A DNA stretch of 64,000 bases from Nocardioides cavernaquae. Its GTDB lineage: Bacteria; Actinomycetota; Actinomycetes; Propionibacteriales; Nocardioidaceae. The translations under genes and the position numbers were made by a program. Within the stretch, counting starts at the first letter, position 1. Each line of letters starts with the position of its first letter. The stretch is taken from NCBI RefSeq assembly GCF_003600895.1, contig NZ_QYRP01000002.1, positions 620,001 through 684,000 of the forward strand. The letters are read 5' to 3'. Below, piece by piece: positions 9,446-17,378 of this stretch. Below the pieces are notes generated by a model that ran no database searches, had not been told where the DNA came from, and saw nothing but the letters and a program-made list of their open reading frames with translations.

Positions 9446-11014
9446 TCACCGGGGCCTACAGGTACACCCGAACTGGATGTCGCCCAGGCGCTCAGCGCTG
9501 ACCTTCGTACACCGGCGGCAGCGAACATGGTGCGGGTCGTCAGGCAACGACGGGGCGGTTAGGGGCCCTAGGTACTCGTAGCCGTTGTCCTCGGCCACCG
9601 CCCGAGCCTCTTCATCGTAAACCGGGTCTCGCCTAGCCCACGCGCCTTGAAGGGCCCGCGTCTCCGCCGCCCACTTGCGCCAGTAGCACGCACGGCACGT
9701 GCGCTCGCCCCAACCGTTCTTCTCAACCGTGTAATTGAACCGGTAGTGAGCCGATACGGAGCATGTCAGACACTCCGTCAACTGCCAGTCATCGGGATGT
9801 GTGAAGGACTCGAGTGGGCGGATTCCCCCGTCCCGCTGGATCTCGATGATGTGCTCTGCGCACCATGTCGGCTTGGTCCGGGTCTTGAACGCAGCGCCGC
9901 GCCCGCAGCCCTCAGCCGAGCACGACTGGTCGGTTGGAATCGGCTTCCGGCGCAGCGGCTTTGGAGGCTGGGGCCACTTGGGAGCAGGCCGGGACTCGAT
10001 CGGCACCGAACGCAGCCGACTTGGCGTCTTTGCAGGCATCTGAGCGTCCGAGGCAGCGATGAGTTCATCCGCTCCACCGAGCGGCTTTCCTTCGAGGCAG
10101 CGGAGGAAGTCATCCTCAGTCATGACCTCAATCTCTTGCCCCTTGTCCTGCAGTTCGAAGGCCTTTCGAGCTTTCCCCGTGACGTTGGACCCCGGCCTCA
10201 GGACTGCCGGGTTTATGTCGCCCACCACGAGTACATTTGTCCGCAGCGTGGTGCTCTGCTCCGGAATGGCACCAACCTTGGCGCACTCCTGGCGGGCTAT
10301 ATCCCGCGTCATCGACATGAGAGTTCCTGTAAACACAACGACCCTCCCATAGAGGTAGCCGTCCGCGTCAGCGTCGGCATTGACCTCAATGGGCGCGAAA
10401 CCCCTGCCTCCCGAGCCAAGAGCAACGCTGCCCTTGTAGATGCCACTACTCATGCGGCCGATTCCCACGCCGACCGACTCGGCAAGCGACGCAAGGTCCG
10501 TAGCGCCCTGCTCCCCCGCAAGGCCGGTAATCACGTCGACCACGGCCCGCGCGTCTGCGAGTGCGTCGTGGTGGTCCTCAAGCGCAAACCCAAGGGACTC
10601 CGCCACGAACGGCAACCTGTACGTCGGAAGTCTGAGGGCTCGGCGCGCCATCACCAGGGTGCAGAGGAACCGCATCTCGGGCCACTCGATGTTGGCGACA
10701 GCGCACGCGTATCGGATGACTCCAATATCAAAGCCCGCGTTGTGCGCGACGACGACGTCATCCCCGATGAAGTCGACGATGAAGGGCAACACGTCCTGCC
10801 AGCGGGGCGCGAGCTCAACCATCTCGGCGGTGATGCCGTGGAGGGCTGAGTTCCACGGGTCGAAGTGGTCCACCCGCTCCGGGGGGCGGATCAGCCAGTG
10901 CTTCTCGTCGACTGTCTTGCCATTGCGCACGCGGACAAGGCCGACGGAGCACGGCGAACCGCGGTAGGCGTTCGCGGTCTCGAAGTCGATGGCAACGAAG
11001 TCGAACATGCTCAC
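9446..11014 (-). CDS. DEDDh exonuclease - BRCT - zinc-cluster fusion protein
   Basis: A 522-residue protein with three parts. Residues 1-170 are a DnaQ-like 3'-5' exonuclease: Asp10 and Glu12 in AIDFETA, Asp96 in HNAGFD, and His149/Asp154 in DHHDALADAR are the DEDDh residues. Residues about 222-309 are a BRCT domain (YGRVVVFTGTLMSMTRDIARQ). After a Pro/Arg linker the last 170 residues hold five cysteine clusters (CSAEGCG, CLTC, CRAC, CRRC, CTC) typical of treble-clef or zinc-ribbon modules. Exonuclease plus BRCT is known in actinobacteria, but the zinc-rich tail makes this a variant. The GTG start overlaps the upstream gene stop (GTGA). In the island it could degrade or process invading DNA, or be an independent repair gene. 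Confidence 0.88.
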   Translation of the reverse strand: MSMFDFVAIDFETANAYRGSPCSVGLVRVRNGKTVDEKHWLIRPPERVDHFDPWNSALHGITAEMVELAPRWQDVLPFIVDFIGDDVVVAHNAGFDIGVIRYACAVANIEWPEMRFLCTLVMARRALRLPTYRLPFVAESLGFALEDHHDALADARAVVDVITGLAGEQGATDLASLAESVGVGIGRMSSGIYKGSVALGSGGRGFAPIEVNADADADGYLYGRVVVFTGTLMSMTRDIARQECAKVGAIPEQSTTLRTNVLVVGDINPAVLRPGSNVTGKARKAFELQDKGQEIEVMTEDDFLRCLEGKPLGGADELIAASDAQMPAKTPSRLRSVPIESRPAPKWPQPPKPLRRKPIPTDQSCSAEGCGRGAAFKTRTKPTWCAEHIIEIQRDGGIRPLESFTHPDDWQLTECLTCSVSAHYRFNYTVEKNGWGERTCRACYWRKWAAETRALQGAWARRDPVYDEEARAVAEDNGYEYLGPLTAPSLPDDPHHVRCRRCTKVSAERLGDIQFGCTCRPR

Positions 11015-11601
11015 ACCACGGACTGAACTGTCATGGCCGCAAGGAAGCGGTCTGGGAAATCCGGGATCTTCGCGTTGTTCATGTCAATAGGCATCACCCA
11101 AGGGGTCAGGCCTGTCCTTGGTTGAACAGTCCGCTTCCTGCGCTCCTCATCGGTCTCCAGCCAAGCCGACCAAAGCCTCATAACCTCGTTGGCCAGCGCG
11201 AACGCCCGCTCACTTGCGGTCAGATGAGAATCTGCCCCATCGACCGGAGAAATCGCCGGGAACTCCGGCTCGGTGAGCGTTCGGGAACGTGACTTCCTCT
11301 TGTAGTCGGCGACTACCGAGGAGATACGCGAGCGGTGTTCCTCGATCTCAGCGATGAAGCCGTGCAGATGCTCTTCGGACAGCGGCATTCCGTCGACCGG
11401 GAAGCCGTCCAGGGTCGTTCCAGCGGTAACCAGGACCACCGCACATCGCGTCAGCGAGCGGACCTTCTCGACCAACATCGGGTCATCCGACTCAATGACG
11501 ACCGCGTTGGCGTGAACGGCATGCGAGCCTCCCCGGCTCGTCACCCAGATGGCGACCGACTCGTCAGCCGACTGGCGGTCGATTGTGACGATGCTTCGCA
11601 T
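11011..11601 (-). CDS. Unknown protein, first gene of the island
   Basis: A 196-residue protein I cannot assign. The ATG at 11601 is preceded by a GAGGGAAC ribosome-binding site; upstream in-frame sequence looks non-coding. The N-terminal half is alternating strands (RSIVTIDRQSADESVAIWVT, NAVVIESDDP, CAVVLVTAGTTLDGFPVDG), the middle is a charged helix (EEHLHGFIAEIEEHRSRISS) and the C-terminal part is Pro-rich with DMNNAKIPDFPDRFLAAMTV. No catalytic motif or membrane segment is evident. Its stop overlaps the exonuclease start by four bases, so both are translated together. It is the likely promoter-proximal gene of the minus-strand island. Confidence 0.72.
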   Translation of the reverse strand: MRSIVTIDRQSADESVAIWVTSRGGSHAVHANAVVIESDDPMLVEKVRSLTRCAVVLVTAGTTLDGFPVDGMPLSEEHLHGFIAEIEEHRSRISSVVADYKRKSRSRTLTEPEFPAISPVDGADSHLTASERAFALANEVMRLWSAWLETDEERRKRTVQPRTGLTPWVMPIDMNNAKIPDFPDRFLAAMTVQSVV

Positions 11602-11831
11602 GTTCCCTCGCTTCCTTCGGTGGCGCGAGGCTAGCCACGACACCCGACACATCGCAGCGGAACAGCACACAACTACCCGAACGGGGATAAGGACTACTCC
11701 GGCAGCCCAGGCACGTGGCCCCAATGGGTCTACCTCTCCTGGACACTGTCTCGGTCGTTCACATGACACGTGCCGGAGCGACCGGGCGGCCTTTCCGCGA
11801 GACCGGCGAACCTAAGGGTGGGGCCCTTCTC
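11602..11831. other. Intergenic boundary of the island, no gene seen
   Basis: About 230 bp between the first island gene and the recombinase-like remnant. It must hold the island promoter on the minus strand. I found no clear -35/-10 pair, no long inverted repeat and no attachment-site duplication by eye. Base composition here is slightly less GC-rich than the flanking heme and repair genes. Confidence 0.4.
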
Positions 11832-12026
11832 TCACGAGGCTTGGTCAGCCAGAGCCCGGTAGACGGCTGCTCGACTGACACCGACGACCTTCGCGATCCG
11901 CACCGCGCGCGAAGGCGTTTCCGAGTTGTCCGTAATCCTGGAGTTCTGCATCAACAGCATCTCCCTGACCCTGGACCCGACCGACTCCTGACCGTCGAGA
12001 CGTCGGTCGCTTCGTTCGACGTCAGC
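11832..12026 (-). pseudogene. C-terminal remnant of a resolvase-type helix-turn-helix protein
   Basis: In one minus-strand frame, reading from inside the cysteine dioxygenase stop region to a TGA at 11832, the sequence gives ...GSRVREMLLMQNSRITDN, then SRAVRIAKVVGVSRAAVYRA and LADQAS. RIAKVVGVSRAAVYRAL is the helix-turn-helix found at the C-terminus of serine resolvases/invertases, which typically ends a few residues later, as here. There is no start codon with a ribosome-binding site and no catalytic domain, because upstream the frame runs into the dioxygenase gene. I read it as a broken recombinase left at the edge of a mobile segment. A tiny independent HTH protein starting at the ATG at 11960 (42 residues) is the alternative. 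Confidence 0.55.
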
Positions 12027-12498
12027 GGCCGGGTTCGGCGGCGATGAGCTCGACCCTGTCGCCGCGGAAGACGTAGCGGTTCATCGCGTCCAGCCGCGGC
12101 GAGTAGGCGTGCAGCGACAACGCCGGCTCGTTGCTGCGGTTCTTCACGTCGTGCACATGCCCCGCGGCGTACGCCCGTGCGTCGCCCGGGCCGACGTCGG
12201 TGAGCTGGAGGCTGCCGTCCCACTCCTGCTCGACGAGGCTGCCGGCCAGGACGGTGTAGGCGCCTGCGGCGGAGCCGTGGTCGTGCCAGCCGGTGCTGCT
12301 GCCGGGCGGCCAGGAGATCAGCCAGAGCTGGTAGTCCTCGTTCTGCTGCAGCAGGAAGAACTCGCGCTCGTCGGTCGGCTCGTCGAGCAGCTCGTAGAGA
12401 ACCGGGTCGTCCGCGTGGTCGCGGAGCGCCTCGAGCAGCGGGAGGATCGCCAGCGGCGACGTGCGGGCGGCAGGGGTGATCGTGGTGATGCGAGACAT
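12022..12498 (-). CDS. Cysteine dioxygenase family protein (cupin)
   Basis: A 158-residue non-heme-iron cupin that oxidises the thiol of cysteine to cysteine sulfinate with O2. The iron ligands are His72 and His74 in STGWHDHGSAAGAY and His116 in GHVHDV, and the second cupin motif is SLHAYSP. Length fits the bacterial CDO group. Its TGA lies inside the resolvase-like remnant frame, so the 3' end is the junction with the accessory segment. The 5' side faces a 22-bp repeat array. With the organosulfur, CysDNC and TauE genes in this window it is part of a wider sulfur theme, though not in the same operon. Confidence 0.88.
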   Translation of the reverse strand: MSRITTITPAARTSPLAILPLLEALRDHADDPVLYELLDEPTDEREFFLLQQNEDYQLWLISWPPGSSTGWHDHGSAAGAYTVLAGSLVEQEWDGSLQLTDVGPGDARAYAAGHVHDVKNRSNEPALSLHAYSPRLDAMNRYVFRGDRVELIAAEPGR

Positions 12499-12628
12499 GA
12501 GAGGTCCTTCGGGTACGTCGAGTGGTGGAGGTCAGCGGACGGAGCGGTGCTCAACGACAGCGACAACAGCGTTCGACGTTCATGATGCTGAATCTATATC
12601 AAATCCCTAGACTTTGCCAAGCCAATGC

Positions 12629-12774
12629 CGACACGGCGCAACCTTGGCCTCGACACGGCGCAAAGTCCGGGTCGAGACGTCGCTAGGTTCGTGCCTCGTT
12701 CAAACGAAGCGCCGTGTCGTCGCGAAAGTCGCGCCGTGTCGACGGCAACGTCGCGCCGTGTCGACGGGAGGGTC
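12629..12774. repeat. 22-bp-period array, three units each way around a 14-bp centre
   Basis: Three units starting CGACACGGCGC begin at 12629, 12651 and 12673 (the third is diverged). After a 14-bp spacer (12695-12708), three units starting GCGCCGTGTCG begin at 12709, 12731 and 12753. Every unit is exactly 22 bp and the second set is the inverted form of the first, so the locus is a large imperfect palindrome. It lies between the cysteine dioxygenase start and the hemQ stop, and the last unit runs into the hemQ stop codon. The same unit type recurs at 41952-41995. It may act as a structured 3' UTR or terminator; its origin is unknown. Confidence 0.85.
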
Positions 12775-13492
12775 AGGGCAGGCGGTCGAGCAGGTCCGCG
12801 ATCTCGACGCGGGCGCCGGTGTAGAACGGCACCTCTTCGCGGACGTGGCGACGCGTCTCGGAGCCGCGCAGGTGACGCATCAGGTCGACGATGCGCGAGA
12901 GGTCATCTGCTTCGAACGCCAGCATCCACTCGTAGTCACCCAGTGCGAACGCGGGCACGGTGTTGGCGCGGACGTCCGGGTAGTCGCGAGCCATGCCACC
13001 GTGCTCGGCGAGGAGACGGCGACGCTCCTTCTCGTCGAGGAGGTACCACTCGTAGGAGCGGATGAAGGGGTAGACCGCGGCGTAGGCGTGGGCGCGCTCG
13101 TCGGCGAGGAACGCCGGGAGGTGCGAGCGGTTGAACTCGGCCGGCCGGTGCAGCGCCATCTGCGACCAGACCGGCGCGAGACGACGGCCGAAGGCGGTGC
13201 GACGGATCCGGTGGTAGGCATCCTGCAGTTGATCCGACGTGGATGCGTGGAGCCAGAACATGACATCTGCGTCAGCACGAAGCCCGGCGACGTCGTACAC
13301 ACCGCGGGTGGTGACATCGGCCACGGCCAGCTCGTCGAGGAGTGCAGAAAGCTCGACGGCCTCGGTCTTGCGATCCGCGTCGCCCAGGACGTCGGAGAGC
13401 TTGAACACCGACCACATCGTGTAGCGGATGGTGTCGTTGAGCTCGTTGATCTTCGCGGCGTTGGACTGGATGTGGGCCTGCGGGTCGGTCAT
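12773..13492 (-). CDS. hemQ: Coproheme decarboxylase (HemQ/ChdC)
   Basis: HemQ carries out the last step of the coproporphyrin-dependent heme pathway of Gram-positive bacteria, decarboxylating coproheme to heme b with peroxide. The 239-residue chain fits the chlorite-dismutase-fold family of actinobacteria: [16 protein letters not shown] near the N-terminus, [18 protein letters not shown], the central [30 protein letters not shown] region split by a short linker, and [22 protein letters not shown]. It is cytoplasmic. It starts 5 bp after the cgoX stop and is surely co-transcribed with it. The 3' end merges with the 22-bp repeat array. Confidence 0.95.
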   Translation of the reverse strand: MTDPQAHIQSNAAKINELNDTIRYTMWSVFKLSDVLGDADRKTEAVELSALLDELAVADVTTRGVYDVAGLRADADVMFWLHASTSDQLQDAYHRIRRTAFGRRLAPVWSQMALHRPAEFNRSHLPAFLADERAHAYAAVYPFIRSYEWYLLDEKERRRLLAEHGGMARDYPDVRANTVPAFALGDYEWMLAFEADDLSRIVDLMRHLRGSETRRHVREEVPFYTGARVEIADLLDRLP

Positions 13493-13497
13493 GCGGC

Positions 13498-14877
13498 CTA
13501 TTCTGCCGGGCCGCCGGTGGCCGTCCGGACGCGGTCCGCTGCCGCACGGGCCGAGGAGATGACGGCGGGGATGCCCACTCCGTCGTACGCCGCGCCGCAG
13601 ACCGCGAGCCCGGGCACCGCAGCGACACCGGCACGGATCAGGGCGACCCGGTCGAGGTGGCCGACGGCGTACTGCGGCAGGCCGGCGGGCCAGCGCTGCA
13701 CCTGCGTCGCAACGGGCTCCAGGCGAACCCCGGTCGCCGCATGGAGATCGGTCAGCGAACCCACCTCGAGCAGGTGGTCCGCAAGCTGCAGCGCGCGCTC
13801 GCGATGGCGACCGAGCGAGGTGCGCAGGAAGAGCAGGTCCTCACCGAAAGCCCCGGCCCCCCGACCCGCAGAACGCACCCAGTCCCACTTCGCGAAGGAC
13901 CAGGTCGACGCCTTGATCGCGCGCCGCTCCCCCGGCGGGACCAGGAATCCCGAGGCACCGAACTCGAGCAGAGGCCGAGCCTCGACCTCACGGACCGCGA
14001 AGGTCACGACGGCGACGTCGGCGGACTCGACCCGGGCGAGCTCCGCGGCGGCGTCGGGCGCGAGGTCCATGAGCAGGAAGGCGCTCGCGGCAGCGGGGGT
14101 GGCGATGACGACGGCGTCGACGGTCAGGACCTCGTCCGACTCCAGCGTCACCTCGAAGCCGACCGCGACGCGCGCGACGCGCAGCACCGGCGACGACGTG
14201 CGGACCTCGAAGCGGCCGGACGCAGCGAGCGCTTCGGGCAGCAGGCCCATGCCGCCGGTGACGCCGGCGAAGACGGGTACGTCGGACGCGGGCAGCGCCG
14301 CCGCGGCCTCGAGCAACGAGCCGCGGGCGGCCATCGCCACCAGCTGCGGCACCGCGGCGCGTGCCGAGATCTCGCGGGCGCGGCCGGCGTAGACGCCGCC
14401 CAGCAACGGCTCGACGAGCTGGTCGACGACCTCGTCACCGAACCGCTCGGCAACCAGGGCGCCGACGCTCACATCACCGGCGAGGTAGGACGAGGGCAGC
14501 GATGGCTCGGAACGGACCCGGGCAAGACCCTCATCGGAGAGGACGCCGGAGGACGCAAGGTCGGAGACGTCGAGTGGCACGCCCATCAGCGAACGCGGCA
14601 AGGCCCGCAACGAACCCCGGGTCCAGAGCCGGGATGACGCGATGGCCGGGTGCTCGAGCGACAGCCCCAACTCACCCGCCAGTGCCACACCCTCGGGGCG
14701 CCGGTTGAGCATCGCCTCCGCGCCGACATCGACGCGCACACCGGCGACCGTCTCGAGCCGGAGCTTGCCCCCGACGCGGTCACTCGCCTCGAGGACCGTC
14801 ACCGCGTGGTCGACGGAGAGATCCCACGCGGCAGCCAGACCGGCAATGCCGCCACCGACGACCACGACGCTCTTCAC
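13498..14877 (-). CDS. cgoX: Coproporphyrinogen III oxidase (CgoX, formerly HemY/HemG)
   Basis: A 459-residue FAD enzyme that oxidises coproporphyrinogen III to coproporphyrin III with O2, the step before iron insertion in the Gram-positive heme route. The N-terminal Rossmann motif is [16 protein letters not shown], followed by the [10 protein letters not shown] second FAD contact. The conserved C-terminal FAD motif is in [20 protein letters not shown]. The gene is followed within 6 bp by hemQ. In relatives hemE usually precedes cgoX directly; here hemE is 15 kb away with the sulfur cluster in between. It faces the NYN-domain gene divergently across 80 bp. Confidence 0.95.
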   Translation of the reverse strand: MKSVVVVGGGIAGLAAAWDLSVDHAVTVLEASDRVGGKLRLETVAGVRVDVGAEAMLNRRPEGVALAGELGLSLEHPAIASSRLWTRGSLRALPRSLMGVPLDVSDLASSGVLSDEGLARVRSEPSLPSSYLAGDVSVGALVAERFGDEVVDQLVEPLLGGVYAGRAREISARAAVPQLVAMAARGSLLEAAAALPASDVPVFAGVTGGMGLLPEALAASGRFEVRTSSPVLRVARVAVGFEVTLESDEVLTVDAVVIATPAAASAFLLMDLAPDAAAELARVESADVAVVTFAVREVEARPLLEFGASGFLVPPGERRAIKASTWSFAKWDWVRSAGRGAGAFGEDLLFLRTSLGRHRERALQLADHLLEVGSLTDLHAATGVRLEPVATQVQRWPAGLPQYAVGHLDRVALIRAGVAAVPGLAVCGAAYDGVGIPAVISSARAAADRVRTATGGPAE

Positions 14878-14957
14878 GCGCTCACCCTACGTAACGGTCC
14901 CGCCACGAGTTTCGGCGTACCGCCCCACCAGCGCGGTTCGCGGGTCGAGCATGAGCC

Positions 14958-15692
14958 ATGGCCCTCGACCAGACTCGTCTCGCCGTTCTCATCGATGCGG
15001 ACAACGCCCGATCCCGACTCGTGAGCGAGATCCTTGAAGAACTCGCGAAGTACGGGACTCCGACCGTCCGGCGGGCGTACGGCGACTGGGGTTCCCCGCA
15101 CCTGAAGACCTGGCGCGAACTCCTCAACTCCCACGCGATCCAGCCCATCCAGCAAGTGGCTTACACCAAAGGCAAGAACGCGACCGACTCTGCACTGATC
15201 ATCGACGCCATGGACCTGCTCTACGCGGGCAATGTCGACGCCTTCGCGATCGTCTCCAGCGACAGCGACTTCACCCGCCTCGCCACCAGGCTCCGCGAGT
15301 CCGGCAAGACGGTCTACGGCCTGGGTGAGCAGAAGACCCCCGAGGCATTTCAAAAGGCGTGCGACCGGTTCGTCTTCCTTGAACTTCTCGGCGAGGCCGA
15401 GGGGCCCATGACGTCAGGCATCGCAGTCCCCGTGACCACGTCGGCGCTGCCGGACCTGCGAAAAATCCTGGAGTCTGCCGTCAACGGAGCCTCGGGCGAG
15501 GACCGATGGGCGCAGCTGTCCACCGTTGGGAGCATCATCTCAAAGACGCACCCTTCGTTCGATCCTCGTCTCTACGGCTACGCCAAGCTCGTTGAGCTGG
15601 CGGAGGCGCAGACCTTCCTCGACGTGGAGCGACCCAAGGTGGGGCAGCCCCGCGTCCGGCTGCGCTCGGCCCGACCACGCAAGAAGCCCTAG
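14958..15692 (+). CDS. NYN-domain putative RNase with C-terminal LOTUS/OST-HTH domain
   Basis: A 244-residue LabA-like protein. The N-terminal NYN (PIN-like) nuclease domain shows the acidic residues of the active site in VLIDADNARS (Asp13, Asp15), TDSALIIDAMDLLY and VSSDSDFTRLATRLRE. The C-terminal 80 residues (about 150-230, LPDLRKILESAVNG to KLVELAEAQTFLDVE) match the winged-helix LOTUS/OST-HTH domain that binds RNA. A role in RNA cleavage or processing is likely by family; the target is unknown. The ATG at 14958 sits 80 bp from the divergent cgoX. The last 20 residues are Arg/Lys-rich and may contact nucleic acid. Confidence 0.88.
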   Translation: MALDQTRLAVLIDADNARSRLVSEILEELAKYGTPTVRRAYGDWGSPHLKTWRELLNSHAIQPIQQVAYTKGKNATDSALIIDAMDLLYAGNVDAFAIVSSDSDFTRLATRLRESGKTVYGLGEQKTPEAFQKACDRFVFLELLGEAEGPMTSGIAVPVTTSALPDLRKILESAVNGASGEDRWAQLSTVGSIISKTHPSFDPRLYGYAKLVELAEAQTFLDVERPKVGQPRVRLRSARPRKKP

Positions 15693-15716
15693 CCAGCGCG
15701 ACCACGTCGGGAACCA

Positions 15717-16682
15717 GTGCGTCGTACGGACCGTCCCACCCTCATGAGCATCCGATTGAACGCCGGCATCGCAGCCGCTGCGGCCGCGACCCTCCTCACG
15801 CTCAGCGGCTGCGCTGGCAGCGCAGGCGAGGCCGACATGGGGTCCCCAGCGGCGATGACTGCCGGGGACAACGCTGCAGAGGGCGGGCGTGGTGACCAGC
15901 CGGAGGCCATGCCGGACGAGGGGTACGACGCCCGGAGCGGCATCGCGGACGGATCAGCCGTGGCCGACCGCGACACGACGGCAGACACGAAGGCCGAGGC
16001 GCCCACTGTGGCGGTGATCTCGACCGGCCAGGTCGCGCTCGAGTCGTCGGACGTCACGAAGGCGAGGCGCGATGTCCAGCTCGTCATCGACACCTACCTC
16101 GGCACGATCAGCGAGGAGGAGACGACGACCAGCGACGACGGCGTCCCTGAAGCCACGCGAGTGGTGATCCGCGTGCCCAGCAAGCACTTCGCCAAGGCGA
16201 TGAAGGACCTCGAAGGGGTTGCCGACCTGCGCTCGAGCACGTCGAGCTCGGAGGACGTCACCACCCAGGTCATCGACAACGAGGTCCGGCTCCGGGCCCA
16301 GGAGAAGAGCCTGGAGCGGATCGAAGCCCTGCTCGCCAAGGCGGTCAACCTCAACGAGGTCATCGCGATCGAGTCGCAGCTCGCGCGCCGCCAGGCCGAC
16401 TTCGACGCGCTCAAGTCCACCCAGGCGTGGCTCAAGAGCCAGACCACCCTCTCGACGATCACCCTCAACCTCCAGCTCACCGAGGAGCCGGAGAAGGACG
16501 ACGAGGGCACCGGATTCTTCGGCGGGCTGGAGCGTGGTTGGGACGGGCTGGTCGCAGCCCTCGTCGGCCTCGGCACCCTGCTCGGTCTGGCGCTCCCGTT
16601 CGCAGGGGTGGTCGCGCTGCTCGGCATCCCGCTCTGGCTCGTGCTGCGCGGCGTACGCCGCCGCCCCACCGCCGACCTGTAA
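15717..16682 (+). CDS. DUF4349-domain lipoprotein
   Basis: A 321-residue exported lipoprotein. The lipobox is TLLTLSGC with the acylated Cys about residue 32; a disordered Ala/Gly/Asp stretch of 60 residues follows. The DUF4349 domain spans about residues 95-270 (ISTGQVALESSDVTKARRDV, then a coiled coil with RLRAQEKSLERIEALLAKAV), and a single C-terminal transmembrane helix (GLVAALVGLGTLLGLALPF...) ends in basic residues. A GTG at 15717 has GGGAA before it; an ATG at 15744 gives a shorter signal peptide and is possible. Function is unknown; the family is often linked to envelope stress. Its TAA lies inside a palindromic repeat element. Confidence 0.88.
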   Translation: MRRTDRPTLMSIRLNAGIAAAAAATLLTLSGCAGSAGEADMGSPAAMTAGDNAAEGGRGDQPEAMPDEGYDARSGIADGSAVADRDTTADTKAEAPTVAVISTGQVALESSDVTKARRDVQLVIDTYLGTISEEETTTSDDGVPEATRVVIRVPSKHFAKAMKDLEGVADLRSSTSSSEDVTTQVIDNEVRLRAQEKSLERIEALLAKAVNLNEVIAIESQLARRQADFDALKSTQAWLKSQTTLSTITLNLQLTEEPEKDDEGTGFFGGLERGWDGLVAALVGLGTLLGLALPFAGVVALLGIPLWLVLRGVRRRPTADL

Positions 16683-16748
16683 GGCGCAGTTCGTCCGACT
16701 CGTGCCGTCGTAGAGCAGGGCGGTAGTTCACCGAACTGCGCGTTACAC
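16677..16748. repeat. About 70-bp palindromic element containing the DUF4349 stop codon
   Basis: The left arm CTGTAAGGCGCAGTTC (16677-16692) pairs with GAACTGCGCGTTACAC (16733-16748) at 14 of 16 positions, enclosing a loop of about 40 bp with weaker inner pairing. The TAA of the upstream gene is bases 4-6 of the element. A second copy at 27623-27694 has the same arms with a perfect 16-bp match and again supplies the TAA. The element sits between convergent genes here and could serve as a bidirectional terminator. Confidence 0.85.
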
Positions 16749-16763
16749 GGGGTGGGGAAGCGG

Positions 16764-17378
16764 TCAGTGCACTGGCTCGCCGTTGATCCGGCCGTCGAGC
16801 TCGGACGGGTCGAGCCCCGATCGATCGAGCTGCGCGAACACCGAGCGATGGAAGATCAGTGGCGCCTTGCCCTCGCCGTCCTCGGCACCGCGCACCTCGA
16901 GCAGCACGATCACGTGGTCACCGGCATCGATCTCGCTGTGGAGCGTGGTGGTGAAGTTCGCGACCGATTCACGCAGGAGCACCGCTCCCCCGCTCGTCAC
17001 CGAGAACCGCAGGCCCGCGAACCGCTCCGGCACCGGGCCCGCGAGCTGGCGGCACACGATGTCCTGGCGGTCGGCGAGGACCGAGATCCCGATCTGTCCC
17101 GCCTTGCGGAGCGACGGCCAGGTGTTGCTGGTCCGCGCCACCGAGATCGAGACCAGTGGCGGGTCCAGGGAGACCGAGGTGAACGATGACGCCGCGATTC
17201 CGGTCAGCTGTCCGTCGACATGGGCCGCGACCGCGACGACCCCGCTGGGGAACGCGCCGTACCAGCCGCGGAGGGCCTGAGGGTCGAGCGCAACCGAAGC
17301 ATCTCGGGAGTCGGCGACCTCGGCAAGCGCACGGCCCGGCGGCGCGTTGCCGATGACAGCAGCGGTCCGGGCGCTCAT
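16764..17378 (-). CDS. FMN reductase of the organosulfur cluster (flavin reductase-like)
   Basis: A 204-residue flavin reductase with the FMN-binding split-barrel fold. It would supply reduced FMN to the monooxygenases SfnG and SsuD encoded upstream. Family marks are the LRGWYGAFPSGVVAVAAHVDG strand region, GIAASSFTSVSLDPPLVSIS and GDHVIVLLEVRGAEDGEG. The ATG overlaps the stop of the LLM monooxygenase gene (ATGA), so translation is coupled and the stoichiometry is probably matched. It is the last gene of the cluster and ends just before the 70-bp palindromic element. The first about 20 residues look disordered. Confidence 0.9.
   Translation of the reverse strand: MSARTAAVIGNAPPGRALAEVADSRDASVALDPQALRGWYGAFPSGVVAVAAHVDGQLTGIAASSFTSVSLDPPLVSISVARTSNTWPSLRKAGQIGISVLADRQDIVCRQLAGPVPERFAGLRFSVTSGGAVLLRESVANFTTTLHSEIDAGDHVIVLLEVRGAEDGEGKAPLIFHRSVFAQLDRSGLDPSELDGRINGEPVH

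Noticed and set aside
11800..11831. Terminal inverted repeat of a Tn3-like transposon (GGGGCCCTTCTC)
   Set aside because: Only one end with a weak match; no partner repeat or target duplication was found by eye.
12629..12774. CRISPR array
   Set aside because: Repeat step is only 22 bp with no separate unique spacers of normal length, no cas genes, and the two halves are inverted to each other.
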